A DNA stretch of 57,400 nt from Pseudomonadota bacterium (lineage in GTDB: Bacteria; Pseudomonadota; Alphaproteobacteria; Rhizobiales; Xanthobacteraceae): contig JAEYRD010000228.1 in the NCBI GenBank assembly GCA_023435725.1, forward strand, positions 1 through 57,400. Direction: 5' to 3'. Below are positions 43,709-52,222 of this stretch, in pieces. Both the position numbers and the translations under genes were made by a program. The notes beneath the pieces are model-generated. The model was not told the DNA's origin. It did not search any database and saw nothing but the letters and a program-made list of their open reading frames with translations. The first letter of the stretch is position 1. Every line of letters starts with the position of its first letter.

Positions 43709-44131
43709 ATGGATCGGCTGAGGCAGCGGGCGGATTTCCTCGCCGTTGCCAATGGCGCGCGGGCGAATAGTCCCGCGTTCGTCCTGCAGAGCCGCCGCCG
43801 CGACGACAGCGGCCCGATCCGGATCGGCTTCACCGTTACCAAAAAGAACGGCAACGCCCCCGAGCGCAATCGCATCCGGCGCCGGCTTCGCGAATTGGTG
43901 AAGCGGCTCGATCCGGTGTCGATGCAGCCCCATCATGATTATGTGCTGGTCGGCCGAAGGGACGCGCTCTCGCGTGACTTCGCCACCATGCTCGACGATC
44001 TGCGCATGGCGTTCACGAAGCCCGCGCGGCATACGCCCAAAGGACTGTCCAAAGAACTGTCCAAGGGACCAGCGAAGGGACGCGGCCAGAGGCCGGGTGC
44101 CACCGCCGCAGCCAGCCGCAAACCAGATTGA
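43709..44131 (+). CDS. rnpA: ribonuclease P protein component
   Basis: A 140-residue RNase P protein subunit, which helps the catalytic RNA trim tRNA 5' leaders. It has FTVTKKNGNAPERNRIRRRLREL, the RNR motif that contacts RNA, and VLVGRRDALSRDFATMLDDL. The C-terminal 25 residues (SKELSKGPAKGRGQRPG) are a basic, disordered extension beyond the normal fold. It follows rpmH by 27 bases. Confidence 0.95.
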   Translation: MDRLRQRADFLAVANGARANSPAFVLQSRRRDDSGPIRIGFTVTKKNGNAPERNRIRRRLRELVKRLDPVSMQPHHDYVLVGRRDALSRDFATMLDDLRMAFTKPARHTPKGLSKELSKGPAKGRGQRPGATAAASRKPD

Positions 44132-44147
44132 TGACGAGACCTTAGAG

Positions 44148-46001
44148 ATGACCGACAATCGCAATACCATCCTCGCCGTCATTCTGTCGGGCCTGGTCCT
44201 GATCGCCTGGCAGTATTTCTACAACGTGCCGCAGATGGAGAAGCAGCGCGCCCAGCAGCAGGTGCAGGCCGAGCTCCAGAAGAACGCGCCACAGCCGACC
44301 GCCACCGCGACGCCGGGCGCCGCGCCGCAAGCCGGCAGCGCGACCCAGCCGTCGGCGGCTCCGGCCGCGAACCAGCAGGCCCAGCCGGTCGTTGCCCGCG
44401 ACACCGCGATTGCGGCGAGCCCGCGCGTGAAGATCGACACGCCGCGCCTTGCCGGCAGCGTTTCGCTGAAGGGCGGACGCATCGACGACCTCGCGCTGGT
44501 GCAATACCGCGAAACGGTCGACCCGAAGTCGCCGCCGATCGTCCTCTATTCGCCCTCGGGCACCGCGGAGCCCTACTACGCCGAGTTCGGCTGGGTGGCG
44601 GCAACGGGCGTGACGGCGAAGATGCCGGACGCTCAGACCGTCTGGCAGCAGGACGGCAGCGGCAGCCTGACGCCTTCGACGCCGGTGGTGCTGAAATGGG
44701 ATAATGGCGAGGGCCTCTCCTTCCGCCGCACCATCGCGGTCGACGACCACTATCTCTTCACCGTCAAGGACGAGGTGAGCAATGTCGGCAATGCGCCGGT
44801 CACGCTCTATCCGTTCGCGCTGATCTCGCGCCACGGCACGCCGCAGGTCTCGGGTTACTACATCCTGCATGAAGGCCTGATCGGCTATCTCGGCGACCAT
44901 GGCCTGCAGGAATACGCCTACAAGAAGATCGACGAAGCCAAGAAGGTGAACTTCAAGGCCACCAATGGCTGGCTCGGCATGACCGACAAGTACTGGGCCT
45001 CGGCGCTGCTGCCCGACACCAGCGCCCAGATCCAGGCGAGCTTCTCGTCGAACCCCGTCGGCAACGTCCACACCTACCAGACCGACTACCTGCTCGATCC
45101 CGTCACCGTCGCGATCGGCGGCACCGCTACGGCGAACGCGCGGCTGTTCGCCGGCGCCAAGGAAGCCGGCGTCGTCGGCGTGTTCCCGTTCGCCGGCCTC
45201 GGCGGCTACAACAAGGCGCTCGGCCTCAACCATTTCGATCTCTTGATCGACTGGGGCTGGTTCTACTTCATCACCAAGCCGATGTTCCTCGGCCTCGACT
45301 TCTTCTACCGCTTCTTCGGCAATTTCGGCATCTCGATCCTGCTCGTGACCGTGATCGTGAAGCTGCTGTTCTTCCCGCTGGCGAACAAGTCCTACGCCTC
45401 GATGGCGAAGATGAAGTCGATCCAGCCGCAGCTACAGGCGCTGAAGGAGCGCTATCCCGACGACAAGGTGAAGCAGCAGCAGGAGATGATGGAGATCTAC
45501 CGCAAGGAGAAGATCAATCCGGTCGCCGGCTGTCTTCCCGTGGTGATCCAGATCCCCGTGTTCTTCTCGCTCTACAAGGTGCTGTTCGTCACCATCGAGA
45601 TGCGGCACGCGCCGTTCTACGGCTGGATCAAGGACCTCTCCGCGCCGGACCCGACCAATCTGTTCACCCTGTTCGGGCTGATCCCGTTCGATCCGACCAC
45701 GCTGCCGTTGTTCGGCCATTACCTGGCGCTCGGCATCTGGCCCATCGTCATGGGCATCACGATGTGGTTCCAGATGAAGCTGAACCCGACGCCGCCGGAT
45801 CCGACGCAGCAGATCATCTTCAACTGGATGCCGCTGATCTTCACCTTCATGCTGGCGGGCTTCCCGGCAGGTCTCGTGATCTACTGGGCCTGGAACAATT
45901 TGCTCTCGGTGATCCAGCAGAGCTTCATCATGCGCCGCAACGGCGTGAAGGTGGAGTTATTCGACAATCTCAAGGCGACGTTCGCGAGGAAAGCGACGTA
46001 G
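44148..46001 (+). CDS. yidC: membrane protein insertase YidC
   Basis: A 617-residue inner-membrane insertase. An N-terminal membrane anchor (residues about 6-24) follows MTDNRNTILAV, then a Gln/Ala/Pro-rich linker, a large periplasmic domain (about 90-350) and the conserved C-terminal insertase core with five membrane segments (FGISILLVTVIVKLLFFPLA, GCLPVVIQIPVFFSLYKVLF, WMPLIFTFMLAGFPAGLVIY). The ATG at 44148 is 16 bases after rnpA. It inserts membrane proteins with or without Sec. Confidence 0.97.
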   Translation: MTDNRNTILAVILSGLVLIAWQYFYNVPQMEKQRAQQQVQAELQKNAPQPTATATPGAAPQAGSATQPSAAPAANQQAQPVVARDTAIAASPRVKIDTPRLAGSVSLKGGRIDDLALVQYRETVDPKSPPIVLYSPSGTAEPYYAEFGWVAATGVTAKMPDAQTVWQQDGSGSLTPSTPVVLKWDNGEGLSFRRTIAVDDHYLFTVKDEVSNVGNAPVTLYPFALISRHGTPQVSGYYILHEGLIGYLGDHGLQEYAYKKIDEAKKVNFKATNGWLGMTDKYWASALLPDTSAQIQASFSSNPVGNVHTYQTDYLLDPVTVAIGGTATANARLFAGAKEAGVVGVFPFAGLGGYNKALGLNHFDLLIDWGWFYFITKPMFLGLDFFYRFFGNFGISILLVTVIVKLLFFPLANKSYASMAKMKSIQPQLQALKERYPDDKVKQQQEMMEIYRKEKINPVAGCLPVVIQIPVFFSLYKVLFVTIEMRHAPFYGWIKDLSAPDPTNLFTLFGLIPFDPTTLPLFGHYLALGIWPIVMGITMWFQMKLNPTPPDPTQQIIFNWMPLIFTFMLAGFPAGLVIYWAWNNLLSVIQQSFIMRRNGVKVELFDNLKATFARKAT

Positions 46002-46002
46002 T

Positions 46003-46088
46003 CGTCATTGCGAGGAGCGAAGCGACGAAGCAATTCAGACTAGATCCGCAGTGGGATTCTGGATTGCTTCGCTTCGCTCGCAATGACG
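46003..46088. repeat. palindromic repeat (CGTCATTGCGAGG family)
   Basis: Long imperfect arms, CGTCATTGCGAGGAGCGAAG on the left and GCTTCGCTCGCAATGACG on the right, fill almost the whole yidC-engB gap and start just after the yidC stop. The family is widespread in bradyrhizobial genomes and would form a strong RNA hairpin in the operon transcript. Confidence 0.7.
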
Positions 46089-46110
46089 AGGGGAAACAGC
46101 GAGCCTTCGC

Positions 46111-46764
46111 ATGACCGACGACAAAGATGCGAAGCTGATCGAAGCCGGGCGAAAGCTGTTCGCCCGCGACTGGCAGTTCATCTGGGCCTCGCCCTCGATC
46201 GAAACTCTGCCCCCGATGACGGGGCTCGAGATTGCCTTTGCCGGCCGATCCAACGTCGGCAAGTCGAGCCTGATCAACGCGCTGACCGGCCGCAACGCGC
46301 TCGCGCGCACCTCGCATACGCCGGGGCGCACCCAGGAGCTGATCTTCTTCGAGGTCCCCGGGAAAAGTGACCTGCGCCTCGTCGACATGCCCGGCTATGG
46401 CTACGCCAAGGCGCCGAAGAGCCAGGTCGCGTCCTGGACCGAGCTGATCCACAAATTCCTGCTCGGACGCGCCAGCCTCGCGCGCGTCTACGTGCTGATC
46501 GACGCGCGGCACGGCCTCAAGGACGTCGATCTCGAAGTCCTCAAGACACTCGACCGCTCCGCCGTCAGCTACCAGATCGTCCTGACCAAGGCCGACCAGG
46601 TGAAGGCCTCCGAGCTTCAATCGCGCATCGCCGAGACGGAGGCCGCGCTGGCAAAACATCCCGCCGCGTTCCCCAACGTGCTCGCGACCTCGTCACGAAG
46701 CTCGACCGGCATGGCCGAGCTGCGCGCCGCGATGGCCAAGCTGCTGGAGGAGCGGGCCTCGTGA
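46111..46764 (+). CDS. engB: ribosome biogenesis GTP-binding protein YsxC/EngB
   Basis: A 217-residue TRAFAC GTPase needed for large-subunit assembly. G1 is GRSNVGKS (45-52), G2 around THTPGRTQ-like SHTPGRTQ, G3 DMPGYG, G4 TKAD, and the C-terminal SSRSSTGMAELRAAM supplies the G5 region. Length is normal for the family. The following gene overlaps its end by four bases. Confidence 0.96.
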   Translation: MTDDKDAKLIEAGRKLFARDWQFIWASPSIETLPPMTGLEIAFAGRSNVGKSSLINALTGRNALARTSHTPGRTQELIFFEVPGKSDLRLVDMPGYGYAKAPKSQVASWTELIHKFLLGRASLARVYVLIDARHGLKDVDLEVLKTLDRSAVSYQIVLTKADQVKASELQSRIAETEAALAKHPAAFPNVLATSSRSSTGMAELRAAMAKLLEERAS

Positions 46765-47132
46765 CGGCTGCATTCCGCCTGTTGCTTGGGCTTGCCGGTT
46801 TGATGGGCGCCGCCGGCGTCGCGCTGGCCGCCGCCTCTGCTCACGGCGCCGATGCCAGCCGGCTTGCTTCGGCGAGCGCCATGCTGCTGTTTCACGCCAC
46901 TGCCATATTGGCCTGCGTCGCATTGCTCGCGCGCGGCCTTCTGCACGGCGGAATTGGCCTCATTGCCGCATTCGGCTTCGTGCTCGGCGCCGCGCTGTTC
47001 GCCGGCGATCTCACCTTGCGGCAATATGCCGGCCATTCGCTGTTTCCGTTCGCAGCACCGACCGGCGGAACGGTGATGATTGCAAGCTGGCTGGCGGTGA
47101 CGCTGGCAGCGGTGGTGGCAGCAAGGAAGTGA
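46761..47132 (+). CDS. DUF423 family membrane protein
   Basis: A 123-residue protein of the YgdD/DUF423 type with four hydrophobic segments (LLLGLAGLMGAAGVALAAAS, MLLFHATAILACVALL, IGLIAAFGFVLGAALFAGD, GTVMIASWLAVTLAAVV) and the family HG in SAHG and FAPTGG-like AAPTGG. The GTG start overlaps the engB stop (GTGA), so it is translationally coupled. Function unknown. Confidence 0.88.
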   Translation: MTAAFRLLLGLAGLMGAAGVALAAASAHGADASRLASASAMLLFHATAILACVALLARGLLHGGIGLIAAFGFVLGAALFAGDLTLRQYAGHSLFPFAAPTGGTVMIASWLAVTLAAVVAARK

Positions 47133-47137
47133 CGCTC

Positions 47138-47287
47138 GTGTCCCGGACGCGGTGCGGCACCTAAAGCGCGTTTACGCGCGTCTCCGACGCGCTATGGTGA
47201 CGCTCCGCAGAGCCGGGACCCAGCAGCGACATGGGCCCCGGCTCTGCAGCGCACCGCTGAAGAAGCGCTGCGCTGCGTCCGGGGCAC
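47138..47287. repeat. nested palindromic repeat (GTGTCCCGGACGC family)
   Basis: Outer arms GTGTCCCGGACGC and GCGTCCGGGGCAC enclose inner arms GCAGAGCCGGGACCCA and TGGGCCCCGGCTCTGC, giving a 150-base folded element. It fills most of the gap between the DUF423 gene and argB. Confidence 0.7.
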
Positions 47288-47360
47288 GAAGACCACTTTG
47301 CGCCTCGCCCGCCAATCAGATAGAACGCGGCCCGACAGTCCCGCCAGCGAGATCCGCCTC

Positions 47361-48248
47361 ATGACCGAAATCTCCCCGCTCGACCAGGCCCGCATCCTGT
47401 CCGAAGCGCTGCCGCACATGCAGCAGTACGACGAGGAAACCATCGTCATCAAATATGGCGGCCATGCCATGGGCGACGAGGAGACCGCGAAAAACTTCGC
47501 CCGCGACATCGTGCTGCTGGAGCAGACCGCGATCAATCCGGTGGTGGTGCATGGCGGCGGACCGCAGATCGCGACCATGCTCAAGCGCCTCGGCATCGTC
47601 TCGGAATTCGCCGCGGGCCTGCGCATCACCGATGCCGCGACCATCGAGATCGTCGAGATGGTGCTTGCCGGCTCGATCAACAAGCAGCTCGTCGGCTACA
47701 TCAACGAAGCCGGCGGCAAGGCCGTCGGTCTCTGCGGCAAGGACGGCAACATGGTGAAGGCGTCGAAGACGACGCGCACCATCATCGACCCGGACTCGCA
47801 TATCGAGAAGGCGGTCGATCTCGGCTTCGTCGGCGACCCCGAGAAGGTCGACCTCACGCTGCTCAACCAGCTGATCGGCTACGAGCTGATCCCGGTGCTG
47901 GCACCGCTGGCGACCTCCAAAGAAGGCCAGACGCTGAACGTCAACGCCGACACCTTTGCCGGTGCGGTTGCCGGCGCGCTGAAGGCCAAGCGCCTGTTGC
48001 TGCTCACCGACGTGCCGGGCGTGCTCGACAAGTCGAAGAAGCTGATCCCGCAGCTTTCAGTGAAGGATGCGCGGAAGCTGATCGCCGACGGCACCATTTC
48101 CGGCGGCATGATCCCGAAGGTCGAGACTTGCATCTACGCGCTCGAGCAGGGCGTCGAGGGCGTCGTCATCATCGACGGCAAGATGCAGCACGCGGTGCTG
48201 CTGGAGCTCTTCACCAACCAGGGCACGGGAACGCTGATCCACAAGTGA
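47361..48248 (+). CDS. argB: acetylglutamate kinase
   Basis: A 295-residue amino acid kinase that phosphorylates N-acetylglutamate in arginine synthesis. Motifs: IKYGGHAMGD, VVVHGGGPQIATML, GLRITDAATIEIVEMVLAG, LLTDVPGVLDK and SGGMIPKVETC. The ATG at 47361 fits the family start; the frame is open 21 codons upstream into the repeat. The N-terminal helix before the YGG loop is of the type seen in arginine-inhibited hexameric enzymes. Confidence 0.97.
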   Translation: MTEISPLDQARILSEALPHMQQYDEETIVIKYGGHAMGDEETAKNFARDIVLLEQTAINPVVVHGGGPQIATMLKRLGIVSEFAAGLRITDAATIEIVEMVLAGSINKQLVGYINEAGGKAVGLCGKDGNMVKASKTTRTIIDPDSHIEKAVDLGFVGDPEKVDLTLLNQLIGYELIPVLAPLATSKEGQTLNVNADTFAGAVAGALKAKRLLLLTDVPGVLDKSKKLIPQLSVKDARKLIADGTISGGMIPKVETCIYALEQGVEGVVIIDGKMQHAVLLELFTNQGTGTLIHK

Positions 48249-48270
48249 AGGACGAAAAGACGAGAGATTT

Positions 48271-48356
48271 CGTCATGGCCGGGCTTGTCCCGGCCATCCA
48301 CGATTTTTCGTCCCGCGCCGAGAACGTGGATGCCCGGCACAAGGCCGGGCATGACG
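48271..48356. repeat. palindromic repeat (CGTCATGGCCGGGC family)
   Basis: Arms CGTCATGGCCGGGCTTGTCC and the matching GGATGCCCGGCACAAGGCC region, ending CGGGCATGACG, sit between argB and the DUF1036 gene. The same family recurs at 55310-55426. It can be translated in the frame of the next gene, which makes automatic start calls unreliable here. Confidence 0.7.
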
Positions 48357-48403
48357 GATGGAGAACGAGACCACACCGCCGCTCGGTCCTCACCCGCTTC
48401 CTG

Positions 48404-49390
48404 ATGACGCTGCCGGCGGCAGCCGTCTCGCTCTTCTTTTCCTCGGCGCCAGCTTTCGCCGACCTGAAAATCTGCAACCGCATGTCCTATGTCGTCGAGG
48501 CTGCGATCGGCATCGACGACAAGGCGGCGACCGCGACGCGCGGCTGGTTCAGGATCGACCCCGCCACCTGCCGCGTGGTGGTGCAGGGCACGCTGACCGC
48601 CGACCGCATCCTGCTCAATGCCCGCGCACTCGGCGTCTATGGCGCATCCCCGATTCCCCAGAACGGCAGCGACATGCTGTGCGTGGCCCAGGACAATTTC
48701 GTCATCGCGGCCGCGCGGCAGTGCCGCACCGGCCAGACCCAGGCCGCCTTCACCCAGATCACACCGACGCGGGGCGACGACGGCAATTTCGTCGCCTATC
48801 TCGCCGAGGATTCCGAATATGACGACGAGCAGGCGCGCCTTGCCGCCATCCAGCGGCTGCTGGTGATCGCAGGCTACGACGCCGCGCCGATCGACGGTGT
48901 CGACGGGCCGAAGACGCAAGGAGCGCTGGCTGCCTTCCTGAAGAGCCGCGGGCTGCCGCCCGACATCGTCTCCTCGCAGAATTTCTTCAAGACCATGGTC
49001 GATGCAGTGCAGACGCCTTCGGTAACCGGCCTGACCTGGTGCAACGACACGACGCACAAGGTGATGGCGGCGATCGCCACCGACGACGGCAAGTCGGTGA
49101 CGAGCCGCGGCTGGTATCGCATCGATCCCAAGACGTGCCTGCATCCCGATGTGACCGGCCAGCCGAAGCAGATTTTCAGCTTCGCCGAGGCCGTAGATAG
49201 CGACAACCGCACCGTCAAGCTGAAGGACAAGCCGCTGAACTGGGGCGGCGACAAGCAGCTCTGCACGCGCGAGACCAAGTTCGAGACCAACGAGCAGGCC
49301 GATTGCGGAGCGCGCGGATTCGCCGCCACGGGCTTTGGCGTGGTGGACATGTCGAGCGGCGGCAAGACGCTGCGTTTTGCGATGCCGTGA
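48404..49390 (+). CDS. secreted DUF1036 protein with peptidoglycan-binding-like middle
   Basis: A protein of about 328 aa. A signal-like hydrophobic stretch (LPAAAVSLFFSSAPAFA) precedes a DUF1036 domain (ADLKICNRMSYVVEAAIG, RGWFRIDPATCRVV). The middle (RLAAIQRLLVIAGYDAAPID to TQGALAAFLKSRGL) looks like a peptidoglycan-binding domain, and a second DUF1036 follows (TGLTWCNDTTHKVMAAIA, RGWYRIDPKTCLHP). The start is uncertain: basic residues just before the ATG at 48404 suit a signal peptide, but the only earlier ATG in frame is inside the upstream repeat. Envelope location is likely; function unknown. Confidence 0.75.
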   Translation: MTLPAAAVSLFFSSAPAFADLKICNRMSYVVEAAIGIDDKAATATRGWFRIDPATCRVVVQGTLTADRILLNARALGVYGASPIPQNGSDMLCVAQDNFVIAAARQCRTGQTQAAFTQITPTRGDDGNFVAYLAEDSEYDDEQARLAAIQRLLVIAGYDAAPIDGVDGPKTQGALAAFLKSRGLPPDIVSSQNFFKTMVDAVQTPSVTGLTWCNDTTHKVMAAIATDDGKSVTSRGWYRIDPKTCLHPDVTGQPKQIFSFAEAVDSDNRTVKLKDKPLNWGGDKQLCTRETKFETNEQADCGARGFAATGFGVVDMSSGGKTLRFAMP

Positions 49391-49418
49391 TGGCGGTGGA
49401 TGCCACAAACTCCACTGT

Positions 49419-49543
49419 CGTCCCCGCGAAGGCGGGGACCCATAACCACAGGCCGCGGTGGTGGGTCAGGACGTCACCAAAATCTCGCAAACGAGTCCTC
49501 CCTGTGGTTCCCGGATCTGCGCTTCGCTTGTCCGGGACGACGA
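49419..49543. repeat. composite palindromic repeat (GTCCCCGCGAAGGCGGGGAC family)
   Basis: It opens with a hairpin of arms GTCCCCGC and GCGGGGAC and closes with CCCGGATCTGCGCTTCGCTT running into GTCCGGGACGACG. It occupies the gap between the DUF1036 and HAD genes and may terminate transcription of the former. Confidence 0.6.
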
Positions 49544-49558
49544 GTTGAGAATGTTGAC

Positions 49559-50248
49559 ATGAAATCCGCCCGCAGCTTCGCCCATGTCGACACCTGGGTG
49601 TTCGACCTCGACAACACGCTCTATCCGCATCACGTCAATCTGTGGCAGCAGGTCGATGCGCGGATTGGGGAGTTCGTGTGCAACTGGCTGAACGTGACGC
49701 CCGAGGAAGCGCGAAAACTTCAGAAGGATTATTACCGGCGCTTCGGCACCACGATGCGCGGCATGATGACCCTGCATGGCGTGCGCGCCGACGACTACCT
49801 CGCTTACGTCCACAAGATCGACCATTCGCCGCTGGAGCCGAATCCGGCGCTGGGCGAAGCCATCGCAAAGCTGTCGGGCCGCAAGCTGATCCTGACCAAC
49901 GGCTCGGTCGACCATGTCGATGCCGTGCTGGCGCGGCTCGGCCTCGCCACGCATTTCGATGGCGTGTTCGACATCATCGCCGCCGGGTTCGAGCCGAAGC
50001 CGGCACCGCAGACCTATCGAAAATTCCTCTCCGACCATGCGGTCGACCCGGCACGCGCCGCCATGTTCGAGGACCTCGCCCGCAACCTCACGGTCCCGCA
50101 CGAGCTCGGCATGACCACGGTGCTGGTGGTGCCGGATGGAACGAAGGAAGTGGTGCGAGAGGACTGGGAGCTGGAGGGCCGGGATGCGGCCCATGTCGAC
50201 CATGTCACGGATGATCTGACGGGGTTTTTGGGCAGGCTGTCGCGGTGA
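49559..50248 (+). CDS. HAD family pyrimidine 5'-nucleotidase
   Basis: A 229-residue HAD hydrolase of the SSM1/pyrimidine 5'-nucleotidase type. Motif I is VFDLDNTLYP (14-23), motif II LTNGSVDH, the conserved lysine in GFEPKPAPQTYRKFL, and motif IV in MFEDLARNL. The cap region includes the family pattern YYRRFGTTMRGMMTLHGV. It dephosphorylates nucleotides in the cytoplasm. The ATG at 49559 is in frame; the ATG eight bases earlier is not. Confidence 0.92.
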   Translation: MKSARSFAHVDTWVFDLDNTLYPHHVNLWQQVDARIGEFVCNWLNVTPEEARKLQKDYYRRFGTTMRGMMTLHGVRADDYLAYVHKIDHSPLEPNPALGEAIAKLSGRKLILTNGSVDHVDAVLARLGLATHFDGVFDIIAAGFEPKPAPQTYRKFLSDHAVDPARAAMFEDLARNLTVPHELGMTTVLVVPDGTKEVVREDWELEGRDAAHVDHVTDDLTGFLGRLSR

Positions 50249-50253
50249 GGCCC

Positions 50254-50342
50254 GTAGCCCGGATGGAGCGCAAGCGAAATCCAGGGGCATCGCGCCATGG
50301 GAGGGACTGTCCCGGATTACGCTTGCGCTCCATCCGAGCTAC
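50254..50342. repeat. palindromic repeat (GTAGCCCGGATGGAGCGCAA family)
   Basis: Arms GTAGCCCGGATGGAGCGCAA and TTGCGCTCCATCCGAGCTAC enclose about 50 bases. It starts six bases after the HAD gene stop and could act as its terminator. Another member of the scattered bradyrhizobial repeats. Confidence 0.7.
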
Positions 50343-50448
50343 AGGGCTTTCGCGGGTGACGACAGCTGACTAAGCTTGACTCCTCCCCTCCAAATCCCGA
50401 AAAAGCGCCCCAATCCGTCAAAATTCCCGTTTCGAAGAGGAAATCCCG

Positions 50449-51294
50449 ATGTCCCTCCAAGCCCTCGAATCCACCATCAACAGCGCCTTCGACGCGCGCG
50501 ACGGCATCTCGACCTCGACCAAGGGCGAAGTGCGCGAGGCCGTGGATCAGGCGCTGGAGATTTTGGACAAGGGCGAGGCGCGTGTCGCCGAGCGCGGGTC
50601 CGACGGCAAGTGGAAGGTCAATCAGTGGCTGAAGAAGGCCGTGCTGCTCTCCTTTCGCCTCAACGACATGGGCGTCATTCCCGGCGGTCCAGGCAAGGCG
50701 ACCTGGTGGGACAAGGTGCCCTCGAAGTTCGAAGGCTGGGGCGAGAACCGTTTTCGCGACGCCGGTTTCCGTGCCGTGCCCGGCTCGGTGGTGCGCCGCT
50801 CCGCCTTCATCGCCAAGAACGTCGTGCTGATGCCGTCCTTCGTCAATCTCGGCGCCTATGTCGATGAGAGCACCATGGTCGACACCTGGGCGACCGTCGG
50901 CTCCTGCGCGCAGATCGGCAAGCGCGTGCACATCTCCGGCGGCGCCGGCATCGGCGGCGTGCTCGAGCCACTGCAGGCCGAGCCCGTGATCGTCGAAGAC
51001 GACTGCTTCATCGGCGCGCGTTCGGAGGTCGCCGAAGGCGTGATCGTGCGCAAGGGCGCGGTGCTGGCGATGGGCGTGTTCCTGGGCGCCTCGACCAAGA
51101 TCGTCGACCGCGAGACCGGCGAGATCTTCATCGGCGAAGTGCCGGAATATTCGGTGGTGGGGCCCGGCGCCCTGCCCGTCAAGCCCATGAAGAACGGCCA
51201 GATGGGCCCGAGCACGGCCTGCGCCGTGATCGTCAAGCGCGTCGACGAGCGCACGCGGTCCAAGACCAGCATCAACGAGCTGCTGCGGGACTAA
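50449..51294 (+). CDS. dapD: tetrahydrodipicolinate N-succinyltransferase
   Basis: A 281-residue left-handed beta-helix enzyme of the succinylase branch of lysine and diaminopimelate synthesis. The N-terminal helical domain ends in WWDKVPSKFEGW; the hexapeptide helix carries NVVLMPSFVNLGAYVDESTM, GKRVHISGGAGIGGVLEPLQ and DDCFIGARSEVAEGV. Length is normal. dapE lies downstream, separated by one small membrane protein gene. Confidence 0.97.
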   Translation: MSLQALESTINSAFDARDGISTSTKGEVREAVDQALEILDKGEARVAERGSDGKWKVNQWLKKAVLLSFRLNDMGVIPGGPGKATWWDKVPSKFEGWGENRFRDAGFRAVPGSVVRRSAFIAKNVVLMPSFVNLGAYVDESTMVDTWATVGSCAQIGKRVHISGGAGIGGVLEPLQAEPVIVEDDCFIGARSEVAEGVIVRKGAVLAMGVFLGASTKIVDRETGEIFIGEVPEYSVVGPGALPVKPMKNGQMGPSTACAVIVKRVDERTRSKTSINELLRD

Positions 51295-51299
51295 GACTC

Positions 51300-51485
51300 T
51301 CGCTCACCCGTTCTTACGGGGCCGCGACGAGCTTCGCTCGCGCTGAGAGCGTTGGGGTGAGGAGCATGTCTCCACCGGCGACATGGTCGCGAGACCTGTA
51401 CCCCCCTCTCACCCGGATTGCACCGGACGATGCTTCGCATCGCCGAGGCAATCCGACCTCTCCCCGCAAGCGGGGCGAGGTGACA
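51300..51485. repeat. intergenic repeat element between dapD and DUF805 gene
   Basis: Several short palindromes (GAGCTTCGCTC, GATGCTTCGCATC, TCCCCGCAAGCGGGG) lie between outer TCACCCGT-like and GGCGAGGTGACAAG ends. The stretch from the dapD stop to about 51485 is a mosaic repeat without coding potential. Confidence 0.5.
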
Positions 51486-51568
51486 AGCGGCACCAGCCCG
51501 CCTCATCGAACCCACCCTCCTTCCATCGCGACCAACATCCGGGCGGCCTTGACCGCTCGGAGCCTCGC

Positions 51569-52222
51569 ATGGACTGGATCTGGTATCTCTTCCGCTTCGA
51601 CGGCCGCATCAACCGCGCGTTGCTGTGGCAGGCATTGCTGATCGTCATGTTGCTGGCCTGCATGCTCGGGATGATCGATCAGGCCATCAAGGTCCTGGAC
51701 GGGGCCACAACCTTCGCCTTCAACTTCGAGATCGACTTCGATTTCGCTGTCGATGGCATCTTCAACGTGGTCGATCCCCGGGCCTATCGTCTGCTGGCGT
51801 CCACCGACCGCGGGTCCCTCATCCTCAAGGTGTTGGGCACCTCGCTATTTCTTTGGATCTACCTCGCAACCGCGATCAAGCGGCTGCACGATCGCGACCG
51901 GAGCGGCTGGTGGCTCGTGCCGTTCTTCTTCGTGCCCACCCTGTTCGACCAATTCTCAGACTTGCTTCCGACCCAATCCAACTGGGTTCTTGCGCTCGCC
52001 TGGACAATGCACATTCCGTGGTTTTGGGGCCTCGCCGAACTGTTCATTGTGCCCGGCACCTCAGGCAGCAACCGGTTCGGTCCTGATCCGCTGGCCGAAG
52101 CCGAGGACGTCATGACGACTGCCTCGGCCCCTGCGAAAAGCTGGGACCAGCAGAGCGAGCTCGAATTTGTCCCGCCCAGCGCTAGCCCACCCGGCGGCAT
52201 GCATGTTAATCGGGGCACATGA
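51569..52222 (+). CDS. DUF805 family membrane protein
   Basis: A 217-residue inner-membrane protein. It begins MDWIWYLFRFDGRINRALLW, the typical DUF805 opening, and contains the family motif IKRLHDRDRSGWWLVPFF. Four hydrophobic segments are visible. A hydrophilic C-terminal tail of about 50 residues extends beyond the usual end (PGTSGSNRFGPDPL onward). Its stop overlaps the dapE ATG (ATGA), so it is translated together with dapE. Function unknown. Confidence 0.9.
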   Translation: MDWIWYLFRFDGRINRALLWQALLIVMLLACMLGMIDQAIKVLDGATTFAFNFEIDFDFAVDGIFNVVDPRAYRLLASTDRGSLILKVLGTSLFLWIYLATAIKRLHDRDRSGWWLVPFFFVPTLFDQFSDLLPTQSNWVLALAWTMHIPWFWGLAELFIVPGTSGSNRFGPDPLAEAEDVMTTASAPAKSWDQQSELEFVPPSASPPGGMHVNRGT

